The position numbers were made by a program, and so were the translations under genes. 64,000 nt of DNA from positions 1 to 64,000 of the forward strand of contig JAUCPW010000067.1 in the NCBI GenBank assembly GCA_030373045.1. The letters run 5' to 3'. Source of the DNA: Candidatus Fermentibacter sp. (lineage in GTDB: Bacteria > Fermentibacterota > Fermentibacteria > Fermentibacterales > Fermentibacteraceae). Of this stretch, positions 7,691-15,677 are shown piece after piece; the stretch's first letter is position 1; every line of letters begins with the position of its first letter. The notes under the pieces were generated by a model. The model saw nothing but the letters and a program-made list of their open reading frames with translations. It had not been told where the DNA came from and did no database searches.

Positions 7691-8079
7691 GCATCCGGGG
7701 GGTCGAGTCGGAACGCATCCGGGAGGAGCGCTCCGAGGGTGGTCTCCTCTGTCCGGCCGTCCGGGAGCAGGATGACCACGGGCGTGTCGTCCCCGCAGAA
7801 CTCGGCCAGGACCTGGCGGCAGGCTCCGCAAGGGACCGCCCTCCCGTCGGGGGAGTGCACCAGTATCCTCCTGAAGACGGTCGCCCCGCGGGAGACCGCG
7901 CCGACCACCGCAGCGCGCTCCGCGCAGATCGACAGGCCGTAGGACGCGTTCTCGACGTTGACTCCCGTGTGCAGGCAGCCTCCGGCGTCCTCGAGCACCG
8001 CCGCGACCCTGAAGCCGGAATAGGGGGCATGGCAGAACCTTGTCGCCTCGCGGGCCGCCCCGGCCATCGCATCCGTCAT
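7687..8079 (-). CDS. cdd: Cytidine deaminase
   Basis: The protein has 130 residues, the usual size of the tetrameric homologues. It deaminates cytidine and deoxycytidine to uridine and deoxyuridine in pyrimidine salvage. The zinc site is intact: NVENASYGLSICAERAAV with Cys52 and the proton-shuttle Glu54, and VPCGACRQVLAEF with Cys84 and Cys87. The ATG at 8079 overlaps the stop of deoB (ATGA), and the two genes act in the same pathway: deaminated nucleosides are cleaved and the pentose phosphate is isomerised by DeoB. It is the last gene of the rqcH-CNBD-deoB-cdd run. Confidence 0.96.
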   Translation of the reverse strand: MTDAMAGAAREATRFCHAPYSGFRVAAVLEDAGGCLHTGVNVENASYGLSICAERAAVVGAVSRGATVFRRILVHSPDGRAVPCGACRQVLAEFCGDDTPVVILLPDGRTEETTLGALLPDAFRLDPPDA

Positions 8080-9257
8080 CTCGAAGGCCCTCCCTTCCCC
8101 TGGAGGAACGAGATCCCCGGGAGCCCGGCATCGAGCCCGAAGAACTCCGACAGCGTGGCTGCTATGTCGCTGAAGCTCCCCCTGTCCCCGAGGGCCCTTC
8201 CCGGCACTCCCGGCGAGTAGCAGAGCAGCGGCGCGTACTCCCTGGTGTGGTCGGTGCCGTCCGTCGTCGGGTCGTTGCCGTGGTCGGCAGTGATGACGAG
8301 GATGTCGTCCGGCCCGAGCCTTCCGAGGAGCCCGGGCAGGACCCGGTCGGCCTCCTCCAGGCCCCTGGCGAACCCGTCCACATCGTTCCTGTGACCCCAT
8401 TTCATGTCGAAGTCCACCAGGTTGGCGAAGATGAGCCCCCCTGCACCGCCGGCCAGCATGGAGCCCAGCTCCCGGAGCGCCTCCGCATTGTCCGCGACGT
8501 GCCTCGTGCCGATCCCCCTGTGCGCGAAGAGGTCGTCGATCTTGCCCACCCCGCCGCGGGGGATCCCCGCCCGTTCGAGCGCGTCGAGGAGCGTCGGCCC
8601 GTGAGGCGGCAGGGAGAAGTCCCTCCTGCGCGGGGTCCGTTCGAGGGCGCCGCAGACCCCCCTGAAGGGCCGGGCGATGACCCTCGCCACTCCGTCCGGC
8701 GCGACGAGTATCCTCCTGGCCGCTTCGCAGGCGGCGTACAGCTCGTCCACCGGGATGACGTCCTCGTGCGCGGCGATCTGGAATACGCTGTCGGCCGAGG
8801 TGTACACGATGAAGGCCCCGGTCCGGAAGTGTTCCGCGCAGAGCTCCTCGATGATGCCCGTGCCCGAGGCGGGCCTGTTCCCGATGGTGGGCCTGCCGGT
8901 CGCGCGCTCGAATGCCCCGATGATCCCGGCCGGGAAGCCGGCCGGATAGGTGGGGAACGGCACCCGGCTCACCAGGCCCATCATCTCCCAGTGCCCCGTC
9001 GTGGAATCCTTGCCGGCGGAGAGCTCGGCGAGCCTGCCCCAGGACGCCGTCGGCGCCGGGACGGGATCCACCCCCAGGATCCGGTGCAGGTTGCCCAGGC
9101 CCATGGCCCCGAGATTCGGCAGGGAAAGCCCCCCGGCGGCCCTGGAGAGGTTGCCCAGCGTGTCGGCCCCCGAGTCTCCGTACGAGGCCGCATCCGGGAG
9201 GGCGCCGGCTCCCACTCCGTCGAGGACGAGGAGCACGGCCCTCCCGCTCCGGATCAT
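8076..9257 (-). CDS. deoB: Phosphopentomutase
   Basis: The protein has 393 residues, normal for DeoB. It interconverts (deoxy)ribose 1-phosphate and 5-phosphate, linking nucleoside breakdown to central metabolism. Alkaline phosphatase superfamily metal ligands are visible in LLVLDGVGAGALPDA (Asp13), KDSTTGHWEMMG with the phosphorylated Thr, and TADHGNDPTTDGTDHTRE. PNLGAMGLGNL and YTSADSVFQIAAHEDV are further family blocks. The ATG at 9257 shares one base with the stop of the upstream cyclic-nucleotide-binding gene (TGATG). Confidence 0.97.
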   Translation of the reverse strand: MIRSGRAVLLVLDGVGAGALPDAASYGDSGADTLGNLSRAAGGLSLPNLGAMGLGNLHRILGVDPVPAPTASWGRLAELSAGKDSTTGHWEMMGLVSRVPFPTYPAGFPAGIIGAFERATGRPTIGNRPASGTGIIEELCAEHFRTGAFIVYTSADSVFQIAAHEDVIPVDELYAACEAARRILVAPDGVARVIARPFRGVCGALERTPRRRDFSLPPHGPTLLDALERAGIPRGGVGKIDDLFAHRGIGTRHVADNAEALRELGSMLAGGAGGLIFANLVDFDMKWGHRNDVDGFARGLEEADRVLPGLLGRLGPDDILVITADHGNDPTTDGTDHTREYAPLLCYSPGVPGRALGDRGSFSDIAATLSEFFGLDAGLPGISFLQGKGGPSR

Positions 9258-9718
9258 CAGAAGGTCCTCTCGAGATGGGCCAGGGTCCGCATCCTGTCGT
9301 TGGCTTCACGGAGACGGTAGGAGAGGACCTCGGCGAAGGATCTCATCACCCTGTAGGCCGTGACCGGCCGGGTCTCGAATATCCTGGCGATGTCGCGCCG
9401 GGGGATCACGGCCAGGTCCGCCCGCTCGTGCGCGTGGACCGTCGCGCTCCTCGGGAGATTGTCTATGAGCGCCATCTCGCCGAAGAAGTCGCCCTTCCTC
9501 AGCAGGCCGATGACATGCTCACCCCCGCCCTCTATGCCCTTGGTCACCCTCACGCTGCCCGAGAGGATCAGGTACAGGTCGCCGCCGTCCGCACCCTCGG
9601 AGATCACCGTGGTGTCTGGCGCGAACGACAGGAACCTGGCCGCCTCCAGGAAAGGATCCAGCTCCTCGGCGGGGAGGTCCTTGAACAGGTATGCCGACCT
9701 GAACACGTCCCCGTGCAT
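9257..9718 (-). CDS. Cyclic-nucleotide-binding domain protein without DNA-binding domain
   Basis: The protein has 153 residues. It is a single CRP/PKA-type ligand domain: FKDLPAEELDPFLEAARFLSF, ISEGADGGDLYLILSGSVRV, then the phosphate-binding cassette region KGDFFGEMALIDNLPRSATV. The cassette has FFGEMAL and the Arg of PRSA, the residues that hold the cyclic phosphate. No HTH follows the C-terminal helices, so it is not a CRP-type activator; it may act through a protein partner. I chose the ATG at 9718, seven bases after the rqcH stop with GAGAAG upstream; the frame continues further upstream inside rqcH. It sits between rqcH and deoB without an obvious link. Confidence 0.8.
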   Translation of the reverse strand: MHGDVFRSAYLFKDLPAEELDPFLEAARFLSFAPDTTVISEGADGGDLYLILSGSVRVTKGIEGGGEHVIGLLRKGDFFGEMALIDNLPRSATVHAHERADLAVIPRRDIARIFETRPVTAYRVMRSFAEVLSYRLREANDRMRTLAHLERTF

Positions 9719-9725
9719 CTGCTTC

Positions 9726-11315
9726 TCAATCCGGGTCAAAAGCCCTCCCCCTCCCCCTGATCCTGCGCCCGCCGGCACCGGACGGGCTTACGAAGATCGT
9801 CTTCTCCTGCGTGTAGGTCACCTCGCCAGGCCTTCCGCCCTTCATCCTCCTGACGTGCTGCACCATGGTCCAGTCCACCGGGACCACCGAGGATGTGCAG
9901 GCCGCTCCCTCCGCGGCCAGCTCGGCCGCCCTCCTGAGGACGGAGGCCGGCGGGTTCCCCCTGCCGGGTTCGCCCCTCAGGACCACGTGCGGCCCTGGCA
10001 CTCCCCTCGCGTGGAGCCACCAGTCGCCCCTCCTGCCCACCCTGAAGGTCACCTCCTCGTTGTTCCTGGAGTTCCTCCCGATGAAGCAGGTCCAGCCCTC
10101 CGATATCTCGACGGGCATGGGTCCGGCGGGACCCGGCGGGCGCCTCCGGGAAGGCTCCGCCGCGGGTGCGGCGCCTTCCTCGGCCGCCTCCGCCGCAGCC
10201 TTCTCGATGGCCTCGATCCTCTCCTCCAGGGCGGCGATGCGACCGGCGAGGGATGACGCCTCGGCCTCGGTGTTCCCGGCCTTCCGGAAGTACCTGGCGG
10301 CGTTCTCGGCGGCGGAGCGGGAGGGGCGCAGCGGTATGGTCCGGATCACTCCCTCCCAGTCCTCCAGGCGGGCTTCCGAGGCTCCGCGCGGTATGGCGCC
10401 CGCCGAGGCGAGGAGCATCTGCCCCCACAGCCTGAGAGTGTCCGAATCCGGGAGACCGGCCAGCATGGCGCGCAGGTGGTCGAGCCTCTCGCGCGCCTCC
10501 CGGGCCGAGGAAGCCGATCTGGCCAGGAAGGAGGCGAGCCTGGCCCCCTCCCCGGCCCCGCGGGAGGAATCGAAGGCCGACAGCGGATCCTCGAGGGGCT
10601 CTCCCGGGCCCAGCGGCACGGGCATGGGCCCCCAGGGGCCCTTCCATGGCTTGAAGCTCCGGTTCGTCAGGGCCTCCGCGAGGATCTCCGCGACCCCTGC
10701 GGGGTCGGTTCCCGCTGCGTAGGCCTCGGCCAGCATGGCCGAGGCGGTCTGCGGCCCGACGCCCTCAAGGAGCGTGTATATCGGCCGGGGCGAGGTCGCG
10801 CCGGAGAGGACCGCAGCCGCCTCGCGCGAGCCCCATTCCGAGGGCGGGAGCCCCGAAGGGGGCGGAGGCGCGTAGATCCCCCCCGGAGCTATCGTGCGGA
10901 ACCTGCTCATCGTCCTGGTGACGATCCTGGTGCAGGCCAGTATCCGGTCGTCGCCGTCGCGTGTGAGTACGACATTCGCATTCCTGCCGGCCGCCTCGAA
11001 CCTGAGGGTCAAGGCCGAGGACCTGTAGGCCTTCTCCTTCTTCAGGCGGAAGAGGAGGAGCCTGTCGGAGCCGTGCTGCGATACGCCCGTCAGAACGCAT
11101 CCCGAGAGAAGGGAGTCCCACGGTTCCGTTCCGTCCGCCTGCGAGTCCGGTTCGATCGAGACGCTCTGGTTCTCCGGTGAGGCGGACAGGACCAGGCGGC
11201 CCCTTCCCCCCGAGAGCCTCAGCACCACCCGGCCGTCGCGGCCTGCGCCGGCAGACGCCGTCCCGGCGCCCGAAAGGAGCTCATCGAGCCTCCCGGCCAC
11301 CACCGCGTAGAACAC
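9726..11315 (-). CDS. rqcH: RqcH/NFACT-family ribosome quality control protein
   Basis: The protein has at least 529 residues. RqcH binds 50S subunits with stalled nascent chains and recruits alanyl-tRNA to add C-terminal Ala tails for degradation. NFACT-N includes SQHGSDRLLLFRLKKEK with the Asp-Arg pair important for tRNA recruitment. Residues of about 270-400 form the HhH and coiled-coil part (ALEERIEAIEKAAAEAAEE). The NFACT-R domain has GRNSRNNEEVTFRVGRRGD, WWLHARGVPGPHVVL and TYTQEKTIFVSP. The first ATG/GTG/TTG codon in frame is the GTG at 11315, but the frame continues upstream and a CTG at 11324 would give LDGVFYAVVAGRL, closer to the family N terminus. It is divergent from yicC. Confidence 0.9.
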   Translation of the reverse strand: MFYAVVAGRLDELLSGAGTASAGAGRDGRVVLRLSGGRGRLVLSASPENQSVSIEPDSQADGTEPWDSLLSGCVLTGVSQHGSDRLLLFRLKKEKAYRSSALTLRFEAAGRNANVVLTRDGDDRILACTRIVTRTMSRFRTIAPGGIYAPPPPSGLPPSEWGSREAAAVLSGATSPRPIYTLLEGVGPQTASAMLAEAYAAGTDPAGVAEILAEALTNRSFKPWKGPWGPMPVPLGPGEPLEDPLSAFDSSRGAGEGARLASFLARSASSAREARERLDHLRAMLAGLPDSDTLRLWGQMLLASAGAIPRGASEARLEDWEGVIRTIPLRPSRSAAENAARYFRKAGNTEAEASSLAGRIAALEERIEAIEKAAAEAAEEGAAPAAEPSRRRPPGPAGPMPVEISEGWTCFIGRNSRNNEEVTFRVGRRGDWWLHARGVPGPHVVLRGEPGRGNPPASVLRRAAELAAEGAACTSSVVPVDWTMVQHVRRMKGGRPGEVTYTQEKTIFVSPSGAGGRRIRGRGRAFDPD

Positions 11316-11352
11316 ACCGTCCAGACTGTACCATCCTCTCCCGTGAATCGGG

Positions 11353-11386
11353 TAGAATATACCGACTGGCCCTTCACTGGAGGTGA
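11353..11386 (+). promoter_or_regulatory. Weak -10 box and strong Shine-Dalgarno sequence of yicC
   Basis: TAGAAT at 11353-11358 matches a -10 box in five of six bases, without a convincing -35. GGAGGTGA at 11379-11386 is a full-length ribosome site. It is spaced six bases (from GGAGG) from the CTG at 11390 but 15 bases from the first ATG at 11399, which favours the CTG as start codon. Confidence 0.5.
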
Positions 11387-11389
11387 CCC

Positions 11390-12262
11390 CTGGAATCTAT
11401 GACGGGATTCGGCAGGGCCGGCGCGGATGCCGGTCCGGCCAGACTCTCCGCCGAGGCGCGGAGCGTGAATCAGAAGGGTCTCAACATACTCGTCAGCCTG
11501 CCGGAACAGCTCGCGGCCCTCGAACAGGATGTCCGCGAAGAGGTGAGGTGGAGGTTCTCCCGCGGAAGGATCGAGCTCAGGCTGACTCTCGGAGTCCCGG
11601 CCGGCGCATCGGCCCCCCCTCCCGTGGATGTCGCCCGCGCCGGAGAATTCGCGAAGGCAGCCTCGCTGCTGGCCGGCGAGTTCGGCATCCCCGCCGGCAT
11701 CACCGGTGCCGACCTCCTGAGGATGCCCGGTGTCGCGAGGCCCGCCTGGGAGGTGGATCCGCCGGAGGGTCCGGCAGTCATGGACTGCGTGAGAGCCTGC
11801 CTGGACAGCCTCGCCGAGTCGCGAAGGGCGGAGGGTGCGGCCCTCGCGGCCCTTCTATCCGCCAGGCTCGTGAGGATGAGGGATCTGGCCTCGAAGGTGG
11901 CCGGCCTTCAGCAGGAGTCGGTCCCCGCGGCTTTCGAGAGGATGAGGGAGAGGGTGCGCAGGCTTCTCGACGGCGCAGGGGTGGACGAACAGCGCATGCT
12001 CCAGGAACTGGCAATACTGGCCGACAGGCTGGATGTCGGCGAGGAGCTCGAGAGGCTCGAGTGCCACATCTCCAGTTCGCTTGCGCTCGCGTCTTCGGAC
12101 GAGCCCGACGCGGGCCGCCGGCTCGGGTTCCTCCTGCAGGAGCTGCAGCGCGAGATCAACACCCTCGGATCCAAGCTCGAAACACCCGAGGGCACCATGA
12201 TCGTCGTGGAGATGAAGAACGAACTGTCCACGCTCCGGGAGCAGATCGCCAATGTCGAGTGA
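11390..12262 (+). CDS. yicC: YicC/YloC-family endoribonuclease, probable CTG start
   Basis: The protein has 290 residues from a CTG at 11390 (287 from the ATG at 11399). YicC proteins are conserved RNases; in E. coli YicC takes part in small RNA turnover. Family signs are MTGFGRA at the N terminus, SAEARSVNQKGLNILVSLPE with the conserved R-S-x-N-x-[RK] block, and the C-terminal LLQELQREINTLGSKLETPE followed by VVEMKNELSTLREQIANVE. Starting at CTG gives MESMTGFGR, the family's common N terminus, and fits the ribosome site. It opens the run yicC-gmk, a widespread gene order, and overlaps the next gene by 11 bases. Confidence 0.9.
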   Translation: MESMTGFGRAGADAGPARLSAEARSVNQKGLNILVSLPEQLAALEQDVREEVRWRFSRGRIELRLTLGVPAGASAPPPVDVARAGEFAKAASLLAGEFGIPAGITGADLLRMPGVARPAWEVDPPEGPAVMDCVRACLDSLAESRRAEGAALAALLSARLVRMRDLASKVAGLQQESVPAAFERMRERVRRLLDGAGVDEQRMLQELAILADRLDVGEELERLECHISSSLALASSDEPDAGRRLGFLLQELQREINTLGSKLETPEGTMIVVEMKNELSTLREQIANVE

Positions 12263-13535
12263 CGCCGGCATGCTGGTGGTCCTGGCCGGCCCGTCCGGCG
12301 CAGGCAAGACCACCCTCGCCAGGAGGCTGGTGGAGGAGGTCCCCGGCTTCGAGTTCTCGGTCAGCACCACTACCAGGCCCCCGAGGGGGGAGGAGCGTGA
12401 CGGCACCGACTATTTCTTCGTGTCCGACGACCGCTTCGACGAGCTCGTCCGGTGCGGGTACTTCCTCGAGTGGGCCGGGGTCCACGGGCGCCGCTACGGC
12501 ACCTCGAGGGACTGGGTGGGCGAACGGCTGGCCGCAGGCCGGTCCGTCGTCCTCGACATAGACGTCGTCGGTGCGAGGAACGTCCGCCGGGCCGTCCCCG
12601 GCGCCGTGCTGGTGTTCGTGGCGCCTCCCTCCCTGGAGGTCCTCGAAGGGAGGCTGCGCGGCAGGGGGACGGAGTCGGGGGATCTCCTCGAGGGCCGGAT
12701 CGATGCAGCCGCCTCCGAGATGCGCTGGGCCGGCGCCTTCGACTACCTGATCGTCAACTCGGACCTCGAGGCGGCTGCCGCGAGGCTGTTCGCCATCGTG
12801 GAGGCGGAGTCGGCCAGGATCAGTGCATGCGACTATCCCCGACCCGCCGGGTTCTCGCCGCTCATCCGGGGTTCTCAACGTGAGGAGTGGCGCGGGAGGC
12901 GGGTCCTGATCGCCACGGGCCCGACGCGCGAGTACATCGACGAGGTCAGGTTCATCTCGAATCGCTCCAGCGGCGTGATGGGCTGCGAGCTCGCATCCGC
13001 GTTCCGGGCGGCCGGAGCCGCGGTGACGCTTCTCCTGGGTCCGTGCCGGGCCGTGCCGCCCAGGGCGGTCGCTCTCGAGCGCTTCACGGACTCGAGGGAT
13101 CTGGCCGGCCTCCTGGGGAGGCTGGCTCGATCCCACGACATCCTCGCCATGCCCGCGGCGGTGGCGGACTTCAGGCCCACCCGCAGGGTCCCGGGGAAGA
13201 TGCCCCGCGGCGGGGGGGTCCAGCTCCAGCTCGAAGAGGTGGAGGATGTCTCGGCGTCGGTGTCCGGGCTCTGCCCCCTTCTCTCCTTCAGCCTCGAGTT
13301 CGGAGAGCGGGTGCAGGCCCTTTCGCGCGCCAGAAGGAAGATGGAGGCCAAGGGGGCCTTCGCGTCGTTCGTGAATGCAGGCGGGATCGAAGGCAGCGGG
13401 ATGGACGCCGATGCGAACTCCGGCGTGCTCCTGCTCGAGGGCGGGGGAGCCGTGGACATCCCGCAGGGATCCAAGCGCTTCGTCGCCGAGTCGATAGTCT
13501 CCTCGCTGCCCGTCCCCGGCGGGCGCGGAGCCTGA
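12252..13535 (+). CDS. Guanylate kinase fused to CoaB-type phosphopantothenate-cysteine ligase domain
   Basis: This is one 427-residue frame with two domains. Residues 7-190 are guanylate kinase (GMP to GDP): P-loop GPSGAGKTT at 13-21, STTTRPPRGEERDGTDYFF, and GRRYGTSRDWV. After a short Pro-rich linker, residues of about 215-420 match the CoaB half of CoaBC, which joins 4'-phosphopantothenate and cysteine: ATGPTREYIDEVRFISNRSS from about 220, MPAAVADFRPTRRVPGKMPR, and ALSRARRKMEAKGAFASFVN. The CoaC decarboxylase half is absent here and not seen elsewhere in the window. In many bacteria the order is yicC-gmk-rpoZ-coaBC; loss of rpoZ and coaC could have joined the two. Both halves look active apart from the shortened central CoaB loop. 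Confidence 0.88.
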   Translation: MSSDAGMLVVLAGPSGAGKTTLARRLVEEVPGFEFSVSTTTRPPRGEERDGTDYFFVSDDRFDELVRCGYFLEWAGVHGRRYGTSRDWVGERLAAGRSVVLDIDVVGARNVRRAVPGAVLVFVAPPSLEVLEGRLRGRGTESGDLLEGRIDAAASEMRWAGAFDYLIVNSDLEAAAARLFAIVEAESARISACDYPRPAGFSPLIRGSQREEWRGRRVLIATGPTREYIDEVRFISNRSSGVMGCELASAFRAAGAAVTLLLGPCRAVPPRAVALERFTDSRDLAGLLGRLARSHDILAMPAAVADFRPTRRVPGKMPRGGGVQLQLEEVEDVSASVSGLCPLLSFSLEFGERVQALSRARRKMEAKGAFASFVNAGGIEGSGMDADANSGVLLLEGGGAVDIPQGSKRFVAESIVSSLPVPGGRGA

Positions 13536-13536
13536 G

Positions 13537-14298
13537 GTGGACCCGCTCTGGGCCGCCATAGGCAGCTTCGGCATCGAGACCGTCCATCTCCCGGCTGGCA
13601 GGAGGCCTTCCGGCTGGGACCCGGCGAACGGCCCGGCGAAAGCCGCCGGCGGCGACACCCCCGCCCCCGTCCGCGGCAGCGGGCGGACAGCGGTCGAGAA
13701 TGGTCCCTCCGCTCTCGACGGCATGGCCGGGGTCCGCGAAAGGCTGGGCTCCTGCGAGGCCTGCCGGCTGTCGAAGACCAGGAACAGCATCGTCTTCGGC
13801 GAGGGGAACCCCTGCTCGGGCGTGCTCGTCGTCGGCGAAGGCCCGGGGGCCAGCGAGGACGAGACCGGCAGGCCCTTCGTCGGCAGGGCCGGGCAGCTCC
13901 TCGACAGGATACTGGCCTCGGTGGGGCTGGACAGGGAGTGCTGCTACATAGCAAACGTGGTCAAATGCAGGCCCCCGGCCAACAGGGTGCCCTCCCAGGA
14001 CGAGGCGGACGCCTGCGCATGGGTGCTCGACGCCCAGATCGAAGCCATAGGACCCGGGGTTATCCTAGCCCTGGGGGCCACCGCGATGGCGAGGCTGCTG
14101 GGATTGAAGTGCCCCCTGGGCCAGGCCCGGGCTGCCGTGCACGACTATCGCGGGATCCCCGTGGTAGTCACGTACCATCCTGCGGCGCTGCTCCGCACGG
14201 AAGCCCTCAAGAGGCCGGTGTGGGACGACATGAAGAAGCTCCGCCGGCTGATGGACGAAGCCGGCCTTCCCAGGAGGACGGGCATAGATGCGGGTTGA
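13537..14298 (+). CDS. Family 4-type uracil-DNA glycosylase (Fe-S)
   Basis: The protein has 253 residues from a GTG one base after the preceding stop. It removes uracil from DNA at the start of base excision repair. The catalytic motif is VGEGPGASEDETGRPFVGR near residue 100, followed by ANVVKCRPPANRVPSQDEAD and the second motif VTYHPAALLRTE near 212. Cysteines in GSCEACRLSK and in CCYIANVVKC fit the four ligands of a [4Fe-4S] cluster. The first 65 residues are Pro/Gly/Ala-rich and probably disordered, an extension sometimes seen in bacterial members. It overlaps dnaB by 11 bases. Confidence 0.92.
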   Translation: MDPLWAAIGSFGIETVHLPAGRRPSGWDPANGPAKAAGGDTPAPVRGSGRTAVENGPSALDGMAGVRERLGSCEACRLSKTRNSIVFGEGNPCSGVLVVGEGPGASEDETGRPFVGRAGQLLDRILASVGLDRECCYIANVVKCRPPANRVPSQDEADACAWVLDAQIEAIGPGVILALGATAMARLLGLKCPLGQARAAVHDYRGIPVVVTYHPAALLRTEALKRPVWDDMKKLRRLMDEAGLPRRTGIDAG

Positions 14299-15676
14299 TC
14301 CGGATTCCGCCGCTCCCAGGAGCGTCGACGCAGAGCGGGGCGTACTGGCCGGTGTGATGACCGACCCCGAGATAGCCGTCGAGGTCTTCGGCCTGCTCAC
14401 CCCCGAGGACTTCCACGACGCAAGGCATTCGTACGTCTACAGGGCGTGCATGTCCCTGGACTCCAGGAACCGCTACATCGATCTGGTGACCGTCGCCGAG
14501 GAGCTGGAGAGGCAGAAGTGGCTCGAGCTCTCCGGCGGGATAGACTACCTGACGGGCCTGGCCGACGACATCCCCATCCTGGCGAGCGTCAGGCAGTATG
14601 CCGAGATAGTCCGCGAGAAGTCGATGCTCAGGCGCCTGGGGGCCGCCAGCCGGGAGACCATCCGCGAGATAACCGAAGGCACCCTCATCGCGGCCGAGAT
14701 CATAGACAGGGCCGAGAAGAGGGTGTTCGACATCGCAGAGAAGACGGCCGACCAGGACTTCCTCTCCATGGAGGAGCTGGTCGGGGTGGGCATGAGGGAG
14801 TTCGAGAGGGTAAGCCAGTCCGATACCCACATAACGGGGCTCAGCACGGGCTTCGACAGGCTCGACTGGATGACCACCGGCCTCCACGGCGGCGAGCTGG
14901 TGATCATCGCGGCGAGGCCGTCCGTCGGGAAGACGACCCTCGCGATCAACATGGCCCTCAACATCGCAAGGCAGAGCAGCGACACCGATCGTCAGAGCGA
15001 CGGCACAGACCGGCCACGCGGCGGTGCGGTCTGCTTCTTCAGCCTCGAGATGGCCGGGCGCGAACTGATCAAGAGGATCCTGTCCTCCGAATCCAAGGTC
15101 GGGATGGACGTGTGGAAGGGCGGGAACATGTCCAGCCAGGCCATGCTCGACTTCACCAATGCCTGCGACTGGCTCTCCTCGCTGCCCATGTTCGTCAACG
15201 AGCGGGCCGGCATCACCTCGCTCGAGCTCCGCGCCAGCGCGAGGAGGCTGCGCAAGAGGTTCGGCCTTTCCGCCGTCTTCGTCGACTATCTCCAGCTCAT
15301 GAGAGGGGTTGGCGGAGAGGAGAACAGACAGCAGGAGATAGCCAGGATTTCCGGCGACCTGAAGGCGCTCGCCAAGGATCTCGACGTTCCGGTGATCGCC
15401 CTTTCCCAGCTCTCCAGGCGGGCGGTCTCGCACGAAGGCCCCGCCCGGCTCCCGAGGCTCAGCGATCTGAGGGAGAGCGGTGCCATCGAGCAGGATGCCG
15501 ACCTCGTCATCTTCCTGCACGAGGAAGGCGGCGAGGAGGCGTATGCCGACAGGAGCTACCCCCGTGACCGCTCGGTCAAGCTCGTGATCGGCAAGCAGAG
15601 GAACGGCCCCAGGGGCGAGATCGACATGGTCTTCCAGACCGAGCTGGGGAGGTTCCTGGAGATGGCGCGGGACTAG
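14288..15676 (+). CDS. dnaB: Replicative DNA helicase DnaB
   Basis: The protein has 462 residues. It forms the hexameric helicase at the replication fork. The N-terminal domain (about 10-110) starts with SVDAERGVLAGVMTDPE, a linker helix precedes residue 180, and the RecA-like motor follows: ARPSVGKTTLAINMALN (Walker A near 208-216), FFSLEMAGRELIKRILSSES, VFVDYLQLMRG (Walker B), VPVIALSQLSRRAV and LRESGAIEQDADLVIFL. A hydrophilic insert of about ten residues (SSDTDRQSDGTDRPRGG region) sits between Walker A and FFSLEM; it is too short for an intein and is probably a surface loop. The ATG at 14288 lies inside the end of the glycosylase gene. Confidence 0.97.
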   Translation: MRVDPDSAAPRSVDAERGVLAGVMTDPEIAVEVFGLLTPEDFHDARHSYVYRACMSLDSRNRYIDLVTVAEELERQKWLELSGGIDYLTGLADDIPILASVRQYAEIVREKSMLRRLGAASRETIREITEGTLIAAEIIDRAEKRVFDIAEKTADQDFLSMEELVGVGMREFERVSQSDTHITGLSTGFDRLDWMTTGLHGGELVIIAARPSVGKTTLAINMALNIARQSSDTDRQSDGTDRPRGGAVCFFSLEMAGRELIKRILSSESKVGMDVWKGGNMSSQAMLDFTNACDWLSSLPMFVNERAGITSLELRASARRLRKRFGLSAVFVDYLQLMRGVGGEENRQQEIARISGDLKALAKDLDVPVIALSQLSRRAVSHEGPARLPRLSDLRESGAIEQDADLVIFLHEEGGEEAYADRSYPRDRSVKLVIGKQRNGPRGEIDMVFQTELGRFLEMARD

Positions 15677-15677
15677 C

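Noticed and set aside
14970-15020. Intein or insertion in dnaB
   Set aside because: The extra segment is only about ten hydrophilic residues and lacks intein splice motifs.
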